DNA of 64,000 nt from positions 1 through 64,000 of the forward strand of contig NZ_VFPH01000001.1 of assembly GCF_006717045.1 (NCBI RefSeq), written 5' to 3'. Made by a program: the position numbers and the translations under genes. Source of the DNA: Pseudonocardia cypriaca. GTDB taxonomy: Bacteria; Actinomycetota; Actinomycetes; Mycobacteriales; Pseudonocardiaceae. Shown here in pieces: positions 31,858-39,777 of the stretch (position 1 is the stretch's first letter; every line of letters begins with the position of its first letter). The notes under the pieces are model-generated. The model saw nothing but the letters and a program-made list of their open reading frames with translations. It had not been told where the DNA came from and made no database searches.

Positions 31858-33657
31858 TCAGATCGTCGGGATCCAGACGCGCATCGGGGCGGGACCGCGG
31901 TTGGCCCACGCGTAGTACGGCACGAGGGTCAGCTCGCCCGCGGTGACGACCGTGACGCCGCCGAGCAGGTCCGGTCGGTGCTCGCTCTCGCGCGGCGCGT
32001 CCGGATCGATCCGCAGGTCGTCGACGGGGATGTCGTGGTCGGCCTGCTCGACCGCGTACACGAGTGGGCCGCGCTCGAGCGCGACGCAGCCGCGCACCGC
32101 GTCCACGCGGGGGTGCGCGGTGGTGGTGCGGACCTCCATCGGCAGCCGCAGCTCCACGGCTTCGCCCGCGGCGACCTCCGCCTGGACGTAGCCGGGGGCG
32201 GCCGGTGCGCCGTCGATCGTGGCGCCGTCTGCCCACGCCGGTACGCGCAGGGAGAGCCGGACCGGGCCGGGTGCCGCGTCGACGCGCACCCGCACGAGGC
32301 CGTCCCACGGGTACTCGGTCTCGACGGTCAGCGTGACCTCGCCCGCCCTGACTGTGCCCGGGGCGTACTGGTGGAGCTGGATGCCGCTGCCGTCGTGCGT
32401 GGCGAGGTAGCCCTCCAGGCCGGCGAGCGTGCGCATGACGTTGGGCGGGCAGCACGCGCAGTCGAACCAGCCGCGGCGGCCGTGGGCGGGGGAGCGGTTG
32501 CCGTCGGCGTGGGCGTCGCTGCGCAGCTGCAGCGGGTTGACGTAGAAGTACTCGGTGCCGGACAGGGACACGCCGGCCAGGAAGCCGTTGTAGAGCATGC
32601 GCTCGATGGCGTCGGCGTAGCGGGCGTCGCCGGTGGCGAGCAGCATCCGCCACGCCCACTGGACGCCGCCGATGGCCGCGCACGTCTCGGCGTAGGCGCG
32701 GTCGGTGGGCAGCTCGTACGGGTCGCCGAAGGCCTCGCCCTCCCAGCGCGCACCCAGCCCGCCGGTGACGTAGGTCTTCGTGGCGATCATGTGGTCGAAC
32801 TGGGTGCGCAGCGCCTCGAGCAGCCCTTCGTCGCCCAGCTCGGCGGCGACGTCGGCGGCACCGGCGGTGAGGTAGACGGCGCGCACGGCGTGGCCCTCCA
32901 CCGTGCCGGCCTCGCGCACCGGAACCCGGTCGGAGAAGTAGGTGGGTTCCTTGCCGTACGCGGCCATGAGCCCGTGGCCCCGCGCGTCGACGAAGTAGCG
33001 GGCGAGTTCGAGGTGGCGCGGGTCGCCCGTCTCGCGGTACAGCTCGACGAGCGCCATCTCGATCACCGGGTGGCCGTCGACGTCGTGGCGGCGGTCCTCC
33101 CCGAACGTGTCGGCCAGGTGGTCGGCGAGCTTCGCCGCGACGTCCAGGAGCGCGGTGTCGCCGGTGCAGCGCACCTGGGCCACCGCGGCCTGGATGAGGT
33201 GCCCAGCGCAGTAGTGCTCGTGGCTCCACGGCAGGTCCGTGTAGCGCTGGTTCCCGTGCCGCACCTGCACGACGGAGTCGAGGTACCCGTCATCGTCCTG
33301 GGCCGCCGCGACGATCGCGGTGACCTCGCGCTGCATCGCCAGCAGCTCATCGGACGGCCGGCGGGCGTACTCCCACGCGACGGCCTCGAGCCACTTGTAG
33401 ACGTCGGAGTCGGCGAACACCGGCCCGATCGCCTCGCCCTCGGCCTGCCCGGCGGCGATGCGCAGGTTCTGGAGGTTGCCCGCGTCCTCCAGCCGTTGCC
33501 GTCCCACCCGCACGGCCGCTGTGTTGGCCTGCTGCCGGTCGGCCCAGAACCCGCCGATCCGGACGTCGCCGATCCCGAGCGGGCGCAGCGCCACCCGGGC
33601 GGCCGACGTCGGGGCGGCGGGACCGCGCGTGCTGGTCGAGGACGAGGTCGCCGTCAT
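31858..33657 (-). CDS. GH127-type beta-L-arabinofuranosidase
   Basis: Glycoside hydrolase of 599 residues in the GH127 (former DUF1680) family, which releases beta-L-arabinofuranose units such as those on plant hydroxyproline-rich glycoproteins. It has an (alpha/alpha)6 barrel then a beta-sandwich. Conserved blocks are RVGRQRLEDAGNLQNLRIAAG, PWSHEHYCAGHLIQAAVA, GARWEGEAFGDPYELPTD (the Glu is the probable zinc ligand or acid), and the catalytic double cysteine in WFDCACCPPNVMRTLAGL. No signal peptide, so it acts in the cytoplasm on imported oligosaccharides. First gene of the operon with the transporter; divergent lacI-type regulator. Confidence 0.92.
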   Translation of the reverse strand: MTATSSSTSTRGPAAPTSAARVALRPLGIGDVRIGGFWADRQQANTAAVRVGRQRLEDAGNLQNLRIAAGQAEGEAIGPVFADSDVYKWLEAVAWEYARRPSDELLAMQREVTAIVAAAQDDDGYLDSVVQVRHGNQRYTDLPWSHEHYCAGHLIQAAVAQVRCTGDTALLDVAAKLADHLADTFGEDRRHDVDGHPVIEMALVELYRETGDPRHLELARYFVDARGHGLMAAYGKEPTYFSDRVPVREAGTVEGHAVRAVYLTAGAADVAAELGDEGLLEALRTQFDHMIATKTYVTGGLGARWEGEAFGDPYELPTDRAYAETCAAIGGVQWAWRMLLATGDARYADAIERMLYNGFLAGVSLSGTEYFYVNPLQLRSDAHADGNRSPAHGRRGWFDCACCPPNVMRTLAGLEGYLATHDGSGIQLHQYAPGTVRAGEVTLTVETEYPWDGLVRVRVDAAPGPVRLSLRVPAWADGATIDGAPAAPGYVQAEVAAGEAVELRLPMEVRTTTAHPRVDAVRGCVALERGPLVYAVEQADHDIPVDDLRIDPDAPRESEHRPDLLGGVTVVTAGELTLVPYYAWANRGPAPMRVWIPTI

Positions 33658-33798
33658 GCCACTCCTGCGTGTCGCGGAAATCTAGGAATTCGTTTTCCGG
33701 AATGACGGTAGGCGGCGTCGTACGGGGTGGTCAAGGGAAATCTGTTGCAGACTCCGGGTAGGCTGCGTTCGTCCCGGAACGCGCGGAAAGGAGTGCCG
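33658..33798. promoter_or_regulatory. Divergent control region, GH127 operon / lacI-type gene
   Basis: A 141-base region. Candidate operators are the partly symmetrical GGAAATCTAGGAATTCGTTTTCC at about 33677-33699 and GGGAAATCTGTTGCAGACTCC farther right. These A/T-rich islands stand out in GC-rich DNA, as LacI sites often do. AAAGGAG at about 33787 is the ribosome-binding site of the regulator. Confidence 0.55.
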
Positions 33799-34797
33799 GT
33801 GACGAGTGGGCGTACCGGCGTCGTCCGCATCACCGACGTCGCGGCGCTGGCCGGGGTGTCGCCCGGCACCGCGTCGAAAGCGCTCAACGACACCGGCCAG
33901 CTGCGCGCGGAGACCCGCGAGCGGGTGCGGCGGGCCGCCGAGCAACTCGGCTTCACCCCCGACGGTCGCGGCCGGGCGCTGTCGTCGGGCCGCAGCTACA
34001 CGGTCGGGCTGATCACCACCGACAGCTCCGGCCGCTTCAGCATCCCGATCATGCTCGGCGCCGAGGACGCCCTCTCCGCCGGCGAGATGGCCCTCCTGCT
34101 CTGCGACACCCGCGACGACCCGGTGCGCGAGCAGCACTACCTCCGCACGCTGCTCGCCCGCCGCGTCGACGGGATCATCGTCACGGGCCGGCGCACGGAG
34201 CCGCGCGCGCCGATCAAGGTGCCGATCCCGGTCGTCTACGCGTTCTCGAGCTCCACCGACCCCGCCGACGCGTCCGTCGTGGTCGACGACCACGGCGGGG
34301 CGACCAGCGCAGTGAGACACCTCCAGGACATCGGCCGTACCGCGATCGCGCACGTCACGGGGCCGCAGCGGCACCGCAGCGCCGTCCAGCGGGCCACCGC
34401 GGCCACCGCGGCGGCGGGCTCGGCCTTCCGCGGTCCCGTGCTCTACGGCGAGTGGAGCGAGCGGTGGGGTCGCGGCGCCGTCGACCTGCTGCTGCGCGCC
34501 CACCCCGACCTCGACGCCGTGTCCTGCGGCAGCGACCAGATCGCCCGCGGCGTGTGCGAACGGCTGCGCGAGCTGGGCAGGCGCATCCCCGACGACGTCG
34601 CCGTCACCGGCTACGACAACTGGGACGTGATGGCGCTGGCCTGCCGCCCCCCGCTCACCACGGTCGACCTGGAGCTGGAGGAGCTGGGCCGCCACGCTGC
34701 GCGGATGCTGCTCGACGCGGTGGCCGGGCGGCCGCACCGCGGCACGGTGCAGATGCCCACCCGCCTGGTGGCGCGCTCCTCGACCCTCCCCGACTGA
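33799..34797 (+). CDS. LacI-family transcriptional regulator
   Basis: A 332-residue repressor. GTG 33799, preceded by AAAGGAG, gives MTSGRTGVVRITDVAALAGVSPGTASKALN, placing the LacI helix-turn-helix at residues 9-31, and the hinge helix is GFTPDGRGRALSSGRSYTVGLI. A periplasmic-binding-protein-like domain follows (IIVTGRRTEPR, VDDHGGATSAVRHLQDIG, CGSDQIARGVCERLRELG, VTGYDNWDVMALACRPPLTTV). It is divergent from the GH127-transporter operon and very probably senses its sugar. Confidence 0.93.
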   Translation: MTSGRTGVVRITDVAALAGVSPGTASKALNDTGQLRAETRERVRRAAEQLGFTPDGRGRALSSGRSYTVGLITTDSSGRFSIPIMLGAEDALSAGEMALLLCDTRDDPVREQHYLRTLLARRVDGIIVTGRRTEPRAPIKVPIPVVYAFSSSTDPADASVVVDDHGGATSAVRHLQDIGRTAIAHVTGPQRHRSAVQRATAATAAAGSAFRGPVLYGEWSERWGRGAVDLLLRAHPDLDAVSCGSDQIARGVCERLRELGRRIPDDVAVTGYDNWDVMALACRPPLTTVDLELEELGRHAARMLLDAVAGRPHRGTVQMPTRLVARSSTLPD

Positions 34798-34808
34798 TCC
34801 AGGCTTTT

Positions 34809-34863
34809 CCGACGAAAGGCGCGTTCGTCGGATAGGTACCGACGAACGCGCCGTTCGTCGGAA
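34809..34863. terminator. Hairpin with CGACGAA arms downstream of lacI-type gene
   Basis: Two 23-base blocks, CCGACGAAAGGCGCGTTCG and its near mirror CCGACGAACGCGCCGTTCG, each ending TCGG, are inverted repeats of each other (22 of 23) with a 7-base spacer. Each block is also internally palindromic (CCGACGAA/TTCGTCGG), so one long or two short hairpins can form. Likely the terminator of lacI, 55 bases upstream of fbiA. Confidence 0.65.
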
Positions 34864-34918
34864 CCCGGTCGGGCCGTGGACCCCGGGCGGTCGATCACGC
34901 GCGCGTAGGCTCGCGCGC

Positions 34919-35911
34919 GTGAGAGTCACGGTGCTGGTCGGCGGTGTCGGTGGGGCGCGGTTCCTGCTCGGGGTGAAGGCGGCACTGGGGCTGCCCGCCA
35001 CCGGCGAAGGCGAGTCGGAGCACGAGATCACCGCCGTCGTGAACGTCGGCGACGACGTGTGGATGCACGGCCTGCGGATCTGCCCCGACCTCGACACCTG
35101 CATGTACACCCTCGGCGGCGGGATCGACACCGAACGCGGCTGGGGACGGGTCGGCGAGACGTGGACCGTGCGTGACGAGCTGGCCGCCTACGGCGCGGAA
35201 CCCACCTGGTTCGGCCTCGGCGACCGCGACCTGGCCACCCACCTCGTCCGCAGCCGGATGCTGCGCGCCGGCTACCCGCTCTCCGACGTCACGGCCGCGT
35301 TGTGCGACCGCTGGCGGCCCGGTGTCCGGCTGCTCCCCGCCACCGACGACCGGGTGGAGACCCACGTCGTCGTGGACGACCCCGACACCGGCCCGCAGGC
35401 CCGCAAGGCGATCCACTTCCAGGAGTGGTGGGTGCGCCTGCACGCCGAGCCGGCCGCCCACGAGATCGTCTCCGTCGGTGCCGACGAGGCGACCGTGCTG
35501 CCGGCGGCGCGCGACGCGATCCGGGACGCCGACGCCGTGGTGCTCGCGCCGTCGAACCCGGTGGTGAGCATCGGCACGATCCTCAACGTGCCCGGCGTGC
35601 GCGACGCGCTGCGGGAGACGAAGGCGAAGGTCGTGGGCCTCTCGCCGATCGTCGGTGGCAAGCCCGTGCGCGGGATGGCCGACGCCTGCCTCACCGCGAT
35701 CGGCGTGGAGACCACCGCCGAGGCCGTCGGGCGCCACCTCGGGGCGCGCGCCGACGGGGGCGTGCTCGACGGCTGGCTGGTGCACAGCGGCGACACCGCG
35801 GACGTGCCGGGCGTCGACGTGCGGTCCGTTCCGCTGCTGATGACCGACGTCGAGGCCACCGCGGAGATGGCCAGGCGCGCCCTCGAGCTGGCGGGCACCA
35901 CCGTTGCGTGA
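34919..35911 (+). CDS. fbiA: 2-phospho-L-lactate/phosphoenolpyruvate transferase of F420 synthesis
   Basis: FbiA/CofD joins the activated three-carbon acid (phosphoenolpyruvate-guanosine or LPPG) to the deazaflavin FO to give (dehydro)coenzyme F420-0. The 330 residues show the nucleotide-binding VLVGGVGGARFLLGVKAALG, VNVGDDVWMHGLRICPDLDT, SPIVGGKPVRGMADACL and the C-terminal VHSGDTADV. GTG 34919 is the start, directly after a GC-rich leader. It overlaps fbiB by 8 bases. The fbiA-fbiB pair beside whiB2 is the M. tuberculosis order Rv3261-Rv3262. Confidence 0.95.
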   Translation: MRVTVLVGGVGGARFLLGVKAALGLPATGEGESEHEITAVVNVGDDVWMHGLRICPDLDTCMYTLGGGIDTERGWGRVGETWTVRDELAAYGAEPTWFGLGDRDLATHLVRSRMLRAGYPLSDVTAALCDRWRPGVRLLPATDDRVETHVVVDDPDTGPQARKAIHFQEWWVRLHAEPAAHEIVSVGADEATVLPAARDAIRDADAVVLAPSNPVVSIGTILNVPGVRDALRETKAKVVGLSPIVGGKPVRGMADACLTAIGVETTAEAVGRHLGARADGGVLDGWLVHSGDTADVPGVDVRSVPLLMTDVEATAEMARRALELAGTTVA

Positions 35912-37097
35912 CCACGCCGCCCCCGAGGGCCTCACAGTCCTGCCGGTCCACGGGCTCCCCGAGTTCCGGCCAGGCGACGACCTGGCCGGCGCGCTCGCGG
36001 ACGCCGCGCCGTGGCTCCAGGACGGCGACGTCGTGGTCGTCACGTCCAAGGTGTTCTCCAAGACCGAGGGCAGGCTCGTCGCGGCACCGACCGACCCGGA
36101 GGAGCGCGACGCGCTGCGCCGGGAGCTCGTCGACGCCGAGACCGAACGCGTGCTCGCCCGCCGCGGTCGCACGCTGATCGTCGCGGGCAAGCTCGGCATC
36201 GTGCAGGCCGCAGCGGGCGTCGACGGTTCCAACGTGCGGCGCGACGAGCTCGCCCTGCTCCCCGCCGATCCGGACGCGAGCGCCGCGCGGCTGCGCGCCG
36301 ACCTGCGGCGGCTGCGCGGGGTCGAGGTCGCGGTGGTCGTCACCGACACGCTGGGGCGCACCTGGCGCGTGGGGCAGACCGACGTGGCGATCGGCTCGGC
36401 CGGGCTGCCCGTGCTGCATCGCTACGAGGGCATGCACGACGCGGAGGGCAACGAGCTGCTGGTCACGGAGGTCGCGCTGGCCGACGAGCTGGCGGCGGCC
36501 GCCGACCTGGTCAAGGGCAAGCTCGGCGGGCTGCCGGTGGCGGTGGTCCGCGGCATGGACCCCGTCGACGACGGCTCCACGGCCCGCGACCTCGTCCGCC
36601 CGATCGACGAGGACATGTTCTGGCTCGGCACCGACGAGGCGATCGCCCGAGGCAGGCGCGAGGCCGTCCTGCTGCGGAGCGACGTCCGCCAGTTCGGCGA
36701 CGAGCCGGTGGACGAGACAGCCGTGCGGCGCGCGGTGGGGGTGGCGCTCGCGACGACGCCGACGATCCGGTTCGCCTGGCTGCGCGACCGCGACCGCCGC
36801 TCCGCCCTGCTCGACGATGGCCTGCGCACCGCTCCCGAGCTCGTGCTCGCCTTCAGCGACTCCAACACCGACGACCCCGTGGCGGCGGGCGCGGGCGTGC
36901 AGTCGTTCCTCGTTGCGCTGGCCGCCGAGGGGATCGGCTCCTACTGGACGGCGTCGGTCGCCCCGGACGTGGTCCGCGGCTTCGTCGACGTCCCGCCCGG
37001 CTGGCGGTTCCGTGGAGCGATCGGCGTCGGGGTGCCGGCCGAGCCGCTGCAGCCGCGCTCACCGGGCGACCCGGCGGCCGGGCTCGTCGAGTGGTAG
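35904..37097 (+). CDS. fbiB: F420:gamma-L-glutamyl ligase / FMN domain fusion, short C-terminus
   Basis: Two-domain FbiB of 397 residues. The N-terminal ligase adds glutamates to F420-0: VVVTSKVFSKTEGR, IVAGKLGIVQAAAGVDGSNV, VVVTDTLGRTWRVGQTDVAIGSAGL and VKGKLGGLPVAVVRGM. The C-terminal nitroreductase-like domain (about 262-397) reduces dehydro-F420-0 with FMN in mycobacteria, but here it is shorter by roughly 40-50 residues than the 448-residue M. tuberculosis protein. The stretch between TIRFAWLRDRDRRSALLDD and LRTAPELVLAF is nearly absent. TTG 35904 overlaps fbiA by 8 bases; the next gene overlaps by 7, so all three are coupled. Confidence 0.9.
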   Translation: MRDHAAPEGLTVLPVHGLPEFRPGDDLAGALADAAPWLQDGDVVVVTSKVFSKTEGRLVAAPTDPEERDALRRELVDAETERVLARRGRTLIVAGKLGIVQAAAGVDGSNVRRDELALLPADPDASAARLRADLRRLRGVEVAVVVTDTLGRTWRVGQTDVAIGSAGLPVLHRYEGMHDAEGNELLVTEVALADELAAAADLVKGKLGGLPVAVVRGMDPVDDGSTARDLVRPIDEDMFWLGTDEAIARGRREAVLLRSDVRQFGDEPVDETAVRRAVGVALATTPTIRFAWLRDRDRRSALLDDGLRTAPELVLAFSDSNTDDPVAAGAGVQSFLVALAAEGIGSYWTASVAPDVVRGFVDVPPGWRFRGAIGVGVPAEPLQPRSPGDPAAGLVEW

Positions 37098-37633
37098 CGC
37101 CTGCTGCTGCGGCCGCGGAGCTGCGCGCCTGGGACCCGAAGGAGCACGGCCAGGAGGGCCTGCGGCACGCGCTGCTCGCCTTCCTCGATGCCCGCCCGGA
37201 GGACGCGTGCTCGCGTTCCTGCGTGCCCGGCCACCTCACCGCGTCCGCGCTCGTGGTCGACGCCGCTGCGGAGTGCACCCTGCTCACCCTCCATCCGCGG
37301 GTGGGGCGCTGGCTGCAGCTGGGCGGGCACTGCGAGCCCGGCGACGCATCCCTCGCCGACGCGGCCTTGCGGGAGGCCACCGAGGAGTCCGGAATGGACG
37401 GGCTGGTGATCGACCCGGAGCCGCTGCACGTCGACGTCCACCCGATCACCTGCTCGCTCGGCCTGCCGACCCGCCACCTCGACGTCCGGTTCCTCGTGCG
37501 GGCGCCGGCCGGTGCCGTGCCGCGGATCAGCGAGGAGTCCGACGACCTGCGCTGGTGGCCCCTGGACGCCCTCCCCGCCGACACGGACACGGTCCCGGCG
37601 ATGGTCGCCGCCGCCCGCCGCCGCCTCGGCTGA
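37091..37633 (+). CDS. NUDIX hydrolase coupled to fbiB
   Basis: A 180-residue NUDIX pyrophosphatase starting at GTG 37091, which overlaps the fbiB stop by 7 bases. The NUDIX box is GGHCEPGDASLADAALREATEESGM. The helix Glu residues (REATEESG) are kept, but the first Glu position of the consensus is an Asp. An N-terminal helical segment (AAAELRAWDPKEHGQEGLRHALLAFLDA) precedes the fold. The substrate is unknown. Translational coupling to F420 genes hints at nucleotide sanitation or GTP-derived intermediates, an inference only. Confidence 0.85.
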   Translation: MVAPAAAAAELRAWDPKEHGQEGLRHALLAFLDARPEDACSRSCVPGHLTASALVVDAAAECTLLTLHPRVGRWLQLGGHCEPGDASLADAALREATEESGMDGLVIDPEPLHVDVHPITCSLGLPTRHLDVRFLVRAPAGAVPRISEESDDLRWWPLDALPADTDTVPAMVAAARRRLG

Positions 37634-37656
37634 CCCGACTCGCCCGCACTCAGGCC

Positions 37657-37775
37657 GCGACTCGCGCGCACCCAGCCCGCGACTCGCGCGCACCCAGCCC
37701 GCGACTCGCGCGGAAAGGTGCACCCTGTCCCCGCGAGTCGCGCTCTCGGTGCGGGTGAGTCGCGCTCTGCGTGCG
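37657..37775. repeat. Tandem 22-base GCGACTCGCG repeat array with inverted copies (array 2)
   Basis: Two perfect 22-base copies starting GCGACTCGCGCGCACCC (37657-37678, 37679-37700) and a third partial one. The spacer AAAGGTGCACCCTGTC follows, then inverted forms (CCGCGAGTCGCGCTCT near 37730 and GTGAGTCGCGCTCT near 37755). It has the same layout as array 1: direct units, short spacer, inverted units, between convergent genes. Confidence 0.85.
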
Positions 37776-38552
37776 TCAGCGCCAGAAGAGGAGCTCCGAG
37801 TAGCCCGCGAAGGCAAGCTCGGCCTCGCCGCCCACGGCCGCGAACACCGCGCCGCCTGCCTGGAAGAACACCGTGCTCACCCCGGGCACGCCGATGATGA
37901 GCAGGAACAGCACCAGCGGCGCCCACGGGCGCACCCGGGCCGCGGTGCGGCGCGCGCCGATGGGCAGGAACGGCTCGATCACGCCGAACCCGTCGAGGCC
38001 GGGGATCGGGATGATGTTGAGGACGAACGCGATCACCTGGATGAACGCCAGGCACGAGAGCCCGATCGCGAGCCCGATCGGCATCTCGTCCACCAACGCG
38101 ACGGCCGCCGTGAGCAGCCCGCCGAGCACGAGGTTCGTCGCGGGGCCGGCCAGCGACACGAGGCTGCGCATCCCGCGGGACCGGATGGCGCCGTGCTCGA
38201 TCCACACCGCGCCGCCGGGGAGCGGGATCCCGCCGATGAGGAGGATCAGGATCGGCAGCACGAACGACAGCCCGACATCGGTGTAGCGGCGGATGTCGAG
38301 CGTCAGGTAGCCCTTCGCCCGTACCGAGTGGTCGCCCCCGCGGTAGGCGACCGCGGCGTGCCCGAACTCGTGCAGGCACAGCGACACCGCCCACCCGCCG
38401 AGCACCAGCAGCACGATGCCCGTCGTGAGCAGCACCGACGACCCCTCGGCTACCGCTTCCGGTGTGCCGATCACGGTGAGTAGGGCTCCCGCGACCGTGA
38501 TCACCAGGAGCAGCAGGAACCACGGGCTCACCCGTCGGGAGTCGACACGCAC
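37776..38552 (-). CDS. Site-2-type M50 metallopeptidase, membrane
   Basis: Intramembrane zinc protease family of 258 residues. The metal site is CLHEFGHAAVAYRGG (HEFGH) in the second membrane helix, and the third ligand is in NIIPIPGLDGFG. About six membrane segments span it: FLLLLVITVAGALLTVIG, VLLTTGIVLLVLGGWAV, VGLSFVLPILILLIGGI, LAGPATNLVLGGLLTAAVALV, SCLAFIQVIAFVLNIIPI and LVLFLLIIGVPGVSTVFF. No PDZ or CBS domain. Substrates of this small SpoIVFB-like group are unknown. It starts at GTG 38552, divergent from whiB2 by 166 bases. Confidence 0.9.
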   Translation of the reverse strand: MRVDSRRVSPWFLLLLVITVAGALLTVIGTPEAVAEGSSVLLTTGIVLLVLGGWAVSLCLHEFGHAAVAYRGGDHSVRAKGYLTLDIRRYTDVGLSFVLPILILLIGGIPLPGGAVWIEHGAIRSRGMRSLVSLAGPATNLVLGGLLTAAVALVDEMPIGLAIGLSCLAFIQVIAFVLNIIPIPGLDGFGVIEPFLPIGARRTAARVRPWAPLVLFLLIIGVPGVSTVFFQAGGAVFAAVGGEAELAFAGYSELLFWR

Positions 38553-38631
38553 CGGATCATTGTGCTGAACCTGGGACCGACCGGGTGGACTGCATCACCC
38601 GGTCGGCAGCTTCAGCTTGCCAACCTGCAAC

Positions 38632-38659
38632 TGACAGCGCTGTACTTACATTGCTGTCA
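38632..38659. promoter_or_regulatory. Inverted repeat in the whiB2 upstream region
   Basis: TGACAGC (38632-38638) and GCTGTCA (38653-38659) flank an A/T-richer TGTACTTACATT core about 60-90 bases before the whiB2 start. This could be an operator with promoter elements inside. It also serves the divergent protease. Confidence 0.45.
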
Positions 38660-38718
38660 TTCCCAGCCCGTAGGGTTGGTGGCAGCCACGCCGGGGGCGC
38701 GCGGGGAGGTGGGCAATT

Positions 38719-39051
38719 GTGAACGTGATCACAGCCACGATGGGGCTGGTCGAAACCTCAGCGGGAGTGCCTTATCCGGCCACCGACCCGTTCGGCGAAG
38801 CCATCGTCGCCATTGCCGACGAGGAGGCCGAGGAGCAGGACTGGCAGGAGCGCGCCTTGTGCGCGCAGACGGATCCGGAGGCGTTCTTCCCGGAGAAGGG
38901 CGGCTCCACGCGGGAGGCCAAGCGCATCTGCTCGGGCTGCGAGGTGCGCGCGGAGTGCCTCGAGTACGCACTGGCCCACGACGAGCGCTTCGGCATCTGG
39001 GGCGGGCTGTCCGAGCGTGAGCGGCGCAGGCTGCGCCGCGCCGCGTCCTGA
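38719..39051 (+). CDS. whiB2: WhiB2/WhmD-type Fe-S transcriptional regulator
   Basis: Wbl protein of 110 residues binding a 4Fe-4S cluster through Cys48, Cys71, Cys74 and Cys80 (ALCAQTDPEAFFPEKGGSTREAKRICSGCEVRAEC). The glycine turn is GIWGGL and the tail is basic (RERRRLRR). It matches the WhiB2 group, which in mycobacteria and streptomycetes governs septation and sporulation through the sigma factor. Rv3260c is the equivalent beside fbiA. GTG 38719 is the chosen start; an ATG 7 codons later is possible. Confidence 0.93.
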   Translation: MNVITATMGLVETSAGVPYPATDPFGEAIVAIADEEAEEQDWQERALCAQTDPEAFFPEKGGSTREAKRICSGCEVRAECLEYALAHDERFGIWGGLSERERRRLRRAAS

Positions 39052-39086
39052 CGCAGACCGTCTCCGCTTCGCGTCCGGCGCGTCGG

Positions 39087-39569
39087 CTACGGGGTCTCGC
39101 CGCCGTCGACCGCGTCGGGCTCGATGTTGAGGTACTCCGCCACCTGCTCGACGAGCACCTCGTGCAGCAGGTCGGCGAGGTCCGCGCCGTCCCGGGCCCG
39201 CGCCTCGAGGGGCCTGCGGTAGATCACGATGCGGGCCCGCGACGGCAGGCCTTCCGGGTCGACGCCCGCGGGCACGAGCTGCGCGAGCGGCACGCCGACG
39301 TCGGCGAGCACGCCCTGGCCCCACACGACGTCGTCCGGGGAGGTCTCCTCGACCTCCGGAACCTCGTCGACGGCGAGGTCGAGGTCGGCGAGCTCGGATC
39401 CCCAGCGCAGCTCGATCGGCTCGAGCGCCTCGAGGACCATCGCGTCGAACTTCTCCGCACGGGTGCGCGAGGCCGGTGTGCTCGCGGGGTACATCAGCCC
39501 GCGCAGGCCACGGCCCCGGCGGTCCCGCCTCCGGGGAGAGCGGCGCAGCGTGCGGCGCGCGGTCGTCAC
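39087..39569 (-). CDS. Rv3259-like metallopeptidase-family protein, zinc motif degenerate
   Basis: A 160-residue protein of the conserved actinobacterial family of Rv3259: RTRAEKFDAMVLEALEPIELRWGSELADLDLAVDEVPEV, then LVPAGVDPEGLPSRARIVIYRRPLEARARD and LLHEVLVEQVAEYLNI. The last block corresponds to the HExxH helix of DUF1025 zincins but reads HEVLVEQ, lacking the second His. So proteolytic activity is not expected without another ligand set. GTG 39569 is the start; the long upstream reading frame is unlikely. Convergent with whiB2 and divergent from the DUF3499 gene. Confidence 0.85.
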   Translation of the reverse strand: MTTARRTLRRSPRRRDRRGRGLRGLMYPASTPASRTRAEKFDAMVLEALEPIELRWGSELADLDLAVDEVPEVEETSPDDVVWGQGVLADVGVPLAQLVPAGVDPEGLPSRARIVIYRRPLEARARDGADLADLLHEVLVEQVAEYLNIEPDAVDGGETP

Positions 39570-39777
39570 CCCGTGAATGCTACGGCCCCGCGGATGCCCG
39601 CCCCACTCCACGACACCGCGCCGGGACGCGACACCACTCGGCCCGGCGACGCATTTTTGCGAACGGACGAGTGCGCACCTGCAGATGCCGCAATCGCACG
39701 GAGCGAACGTGCGACTCGCGTGGATGGCCGCGCGTCGCGTCGCGGTAGTGACGGGGCGAGGAGGTATCGTCCGGGAC

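Noticed and set aside
30506..33229. A 907-residue minus-strand frame through the binding-protein gene
   Set aside because: The N-terminal part is an out-of-frame read of GH127. The lipoprotein begins at GTG 31831 with a clear signal.
39577..39777. An N-terminal extension of the DUF3499 gene
   Set aside because: The family starts near LSVRRCSRTGC. The upstream codons are low complexity and overlap the divergent gene's promoter.
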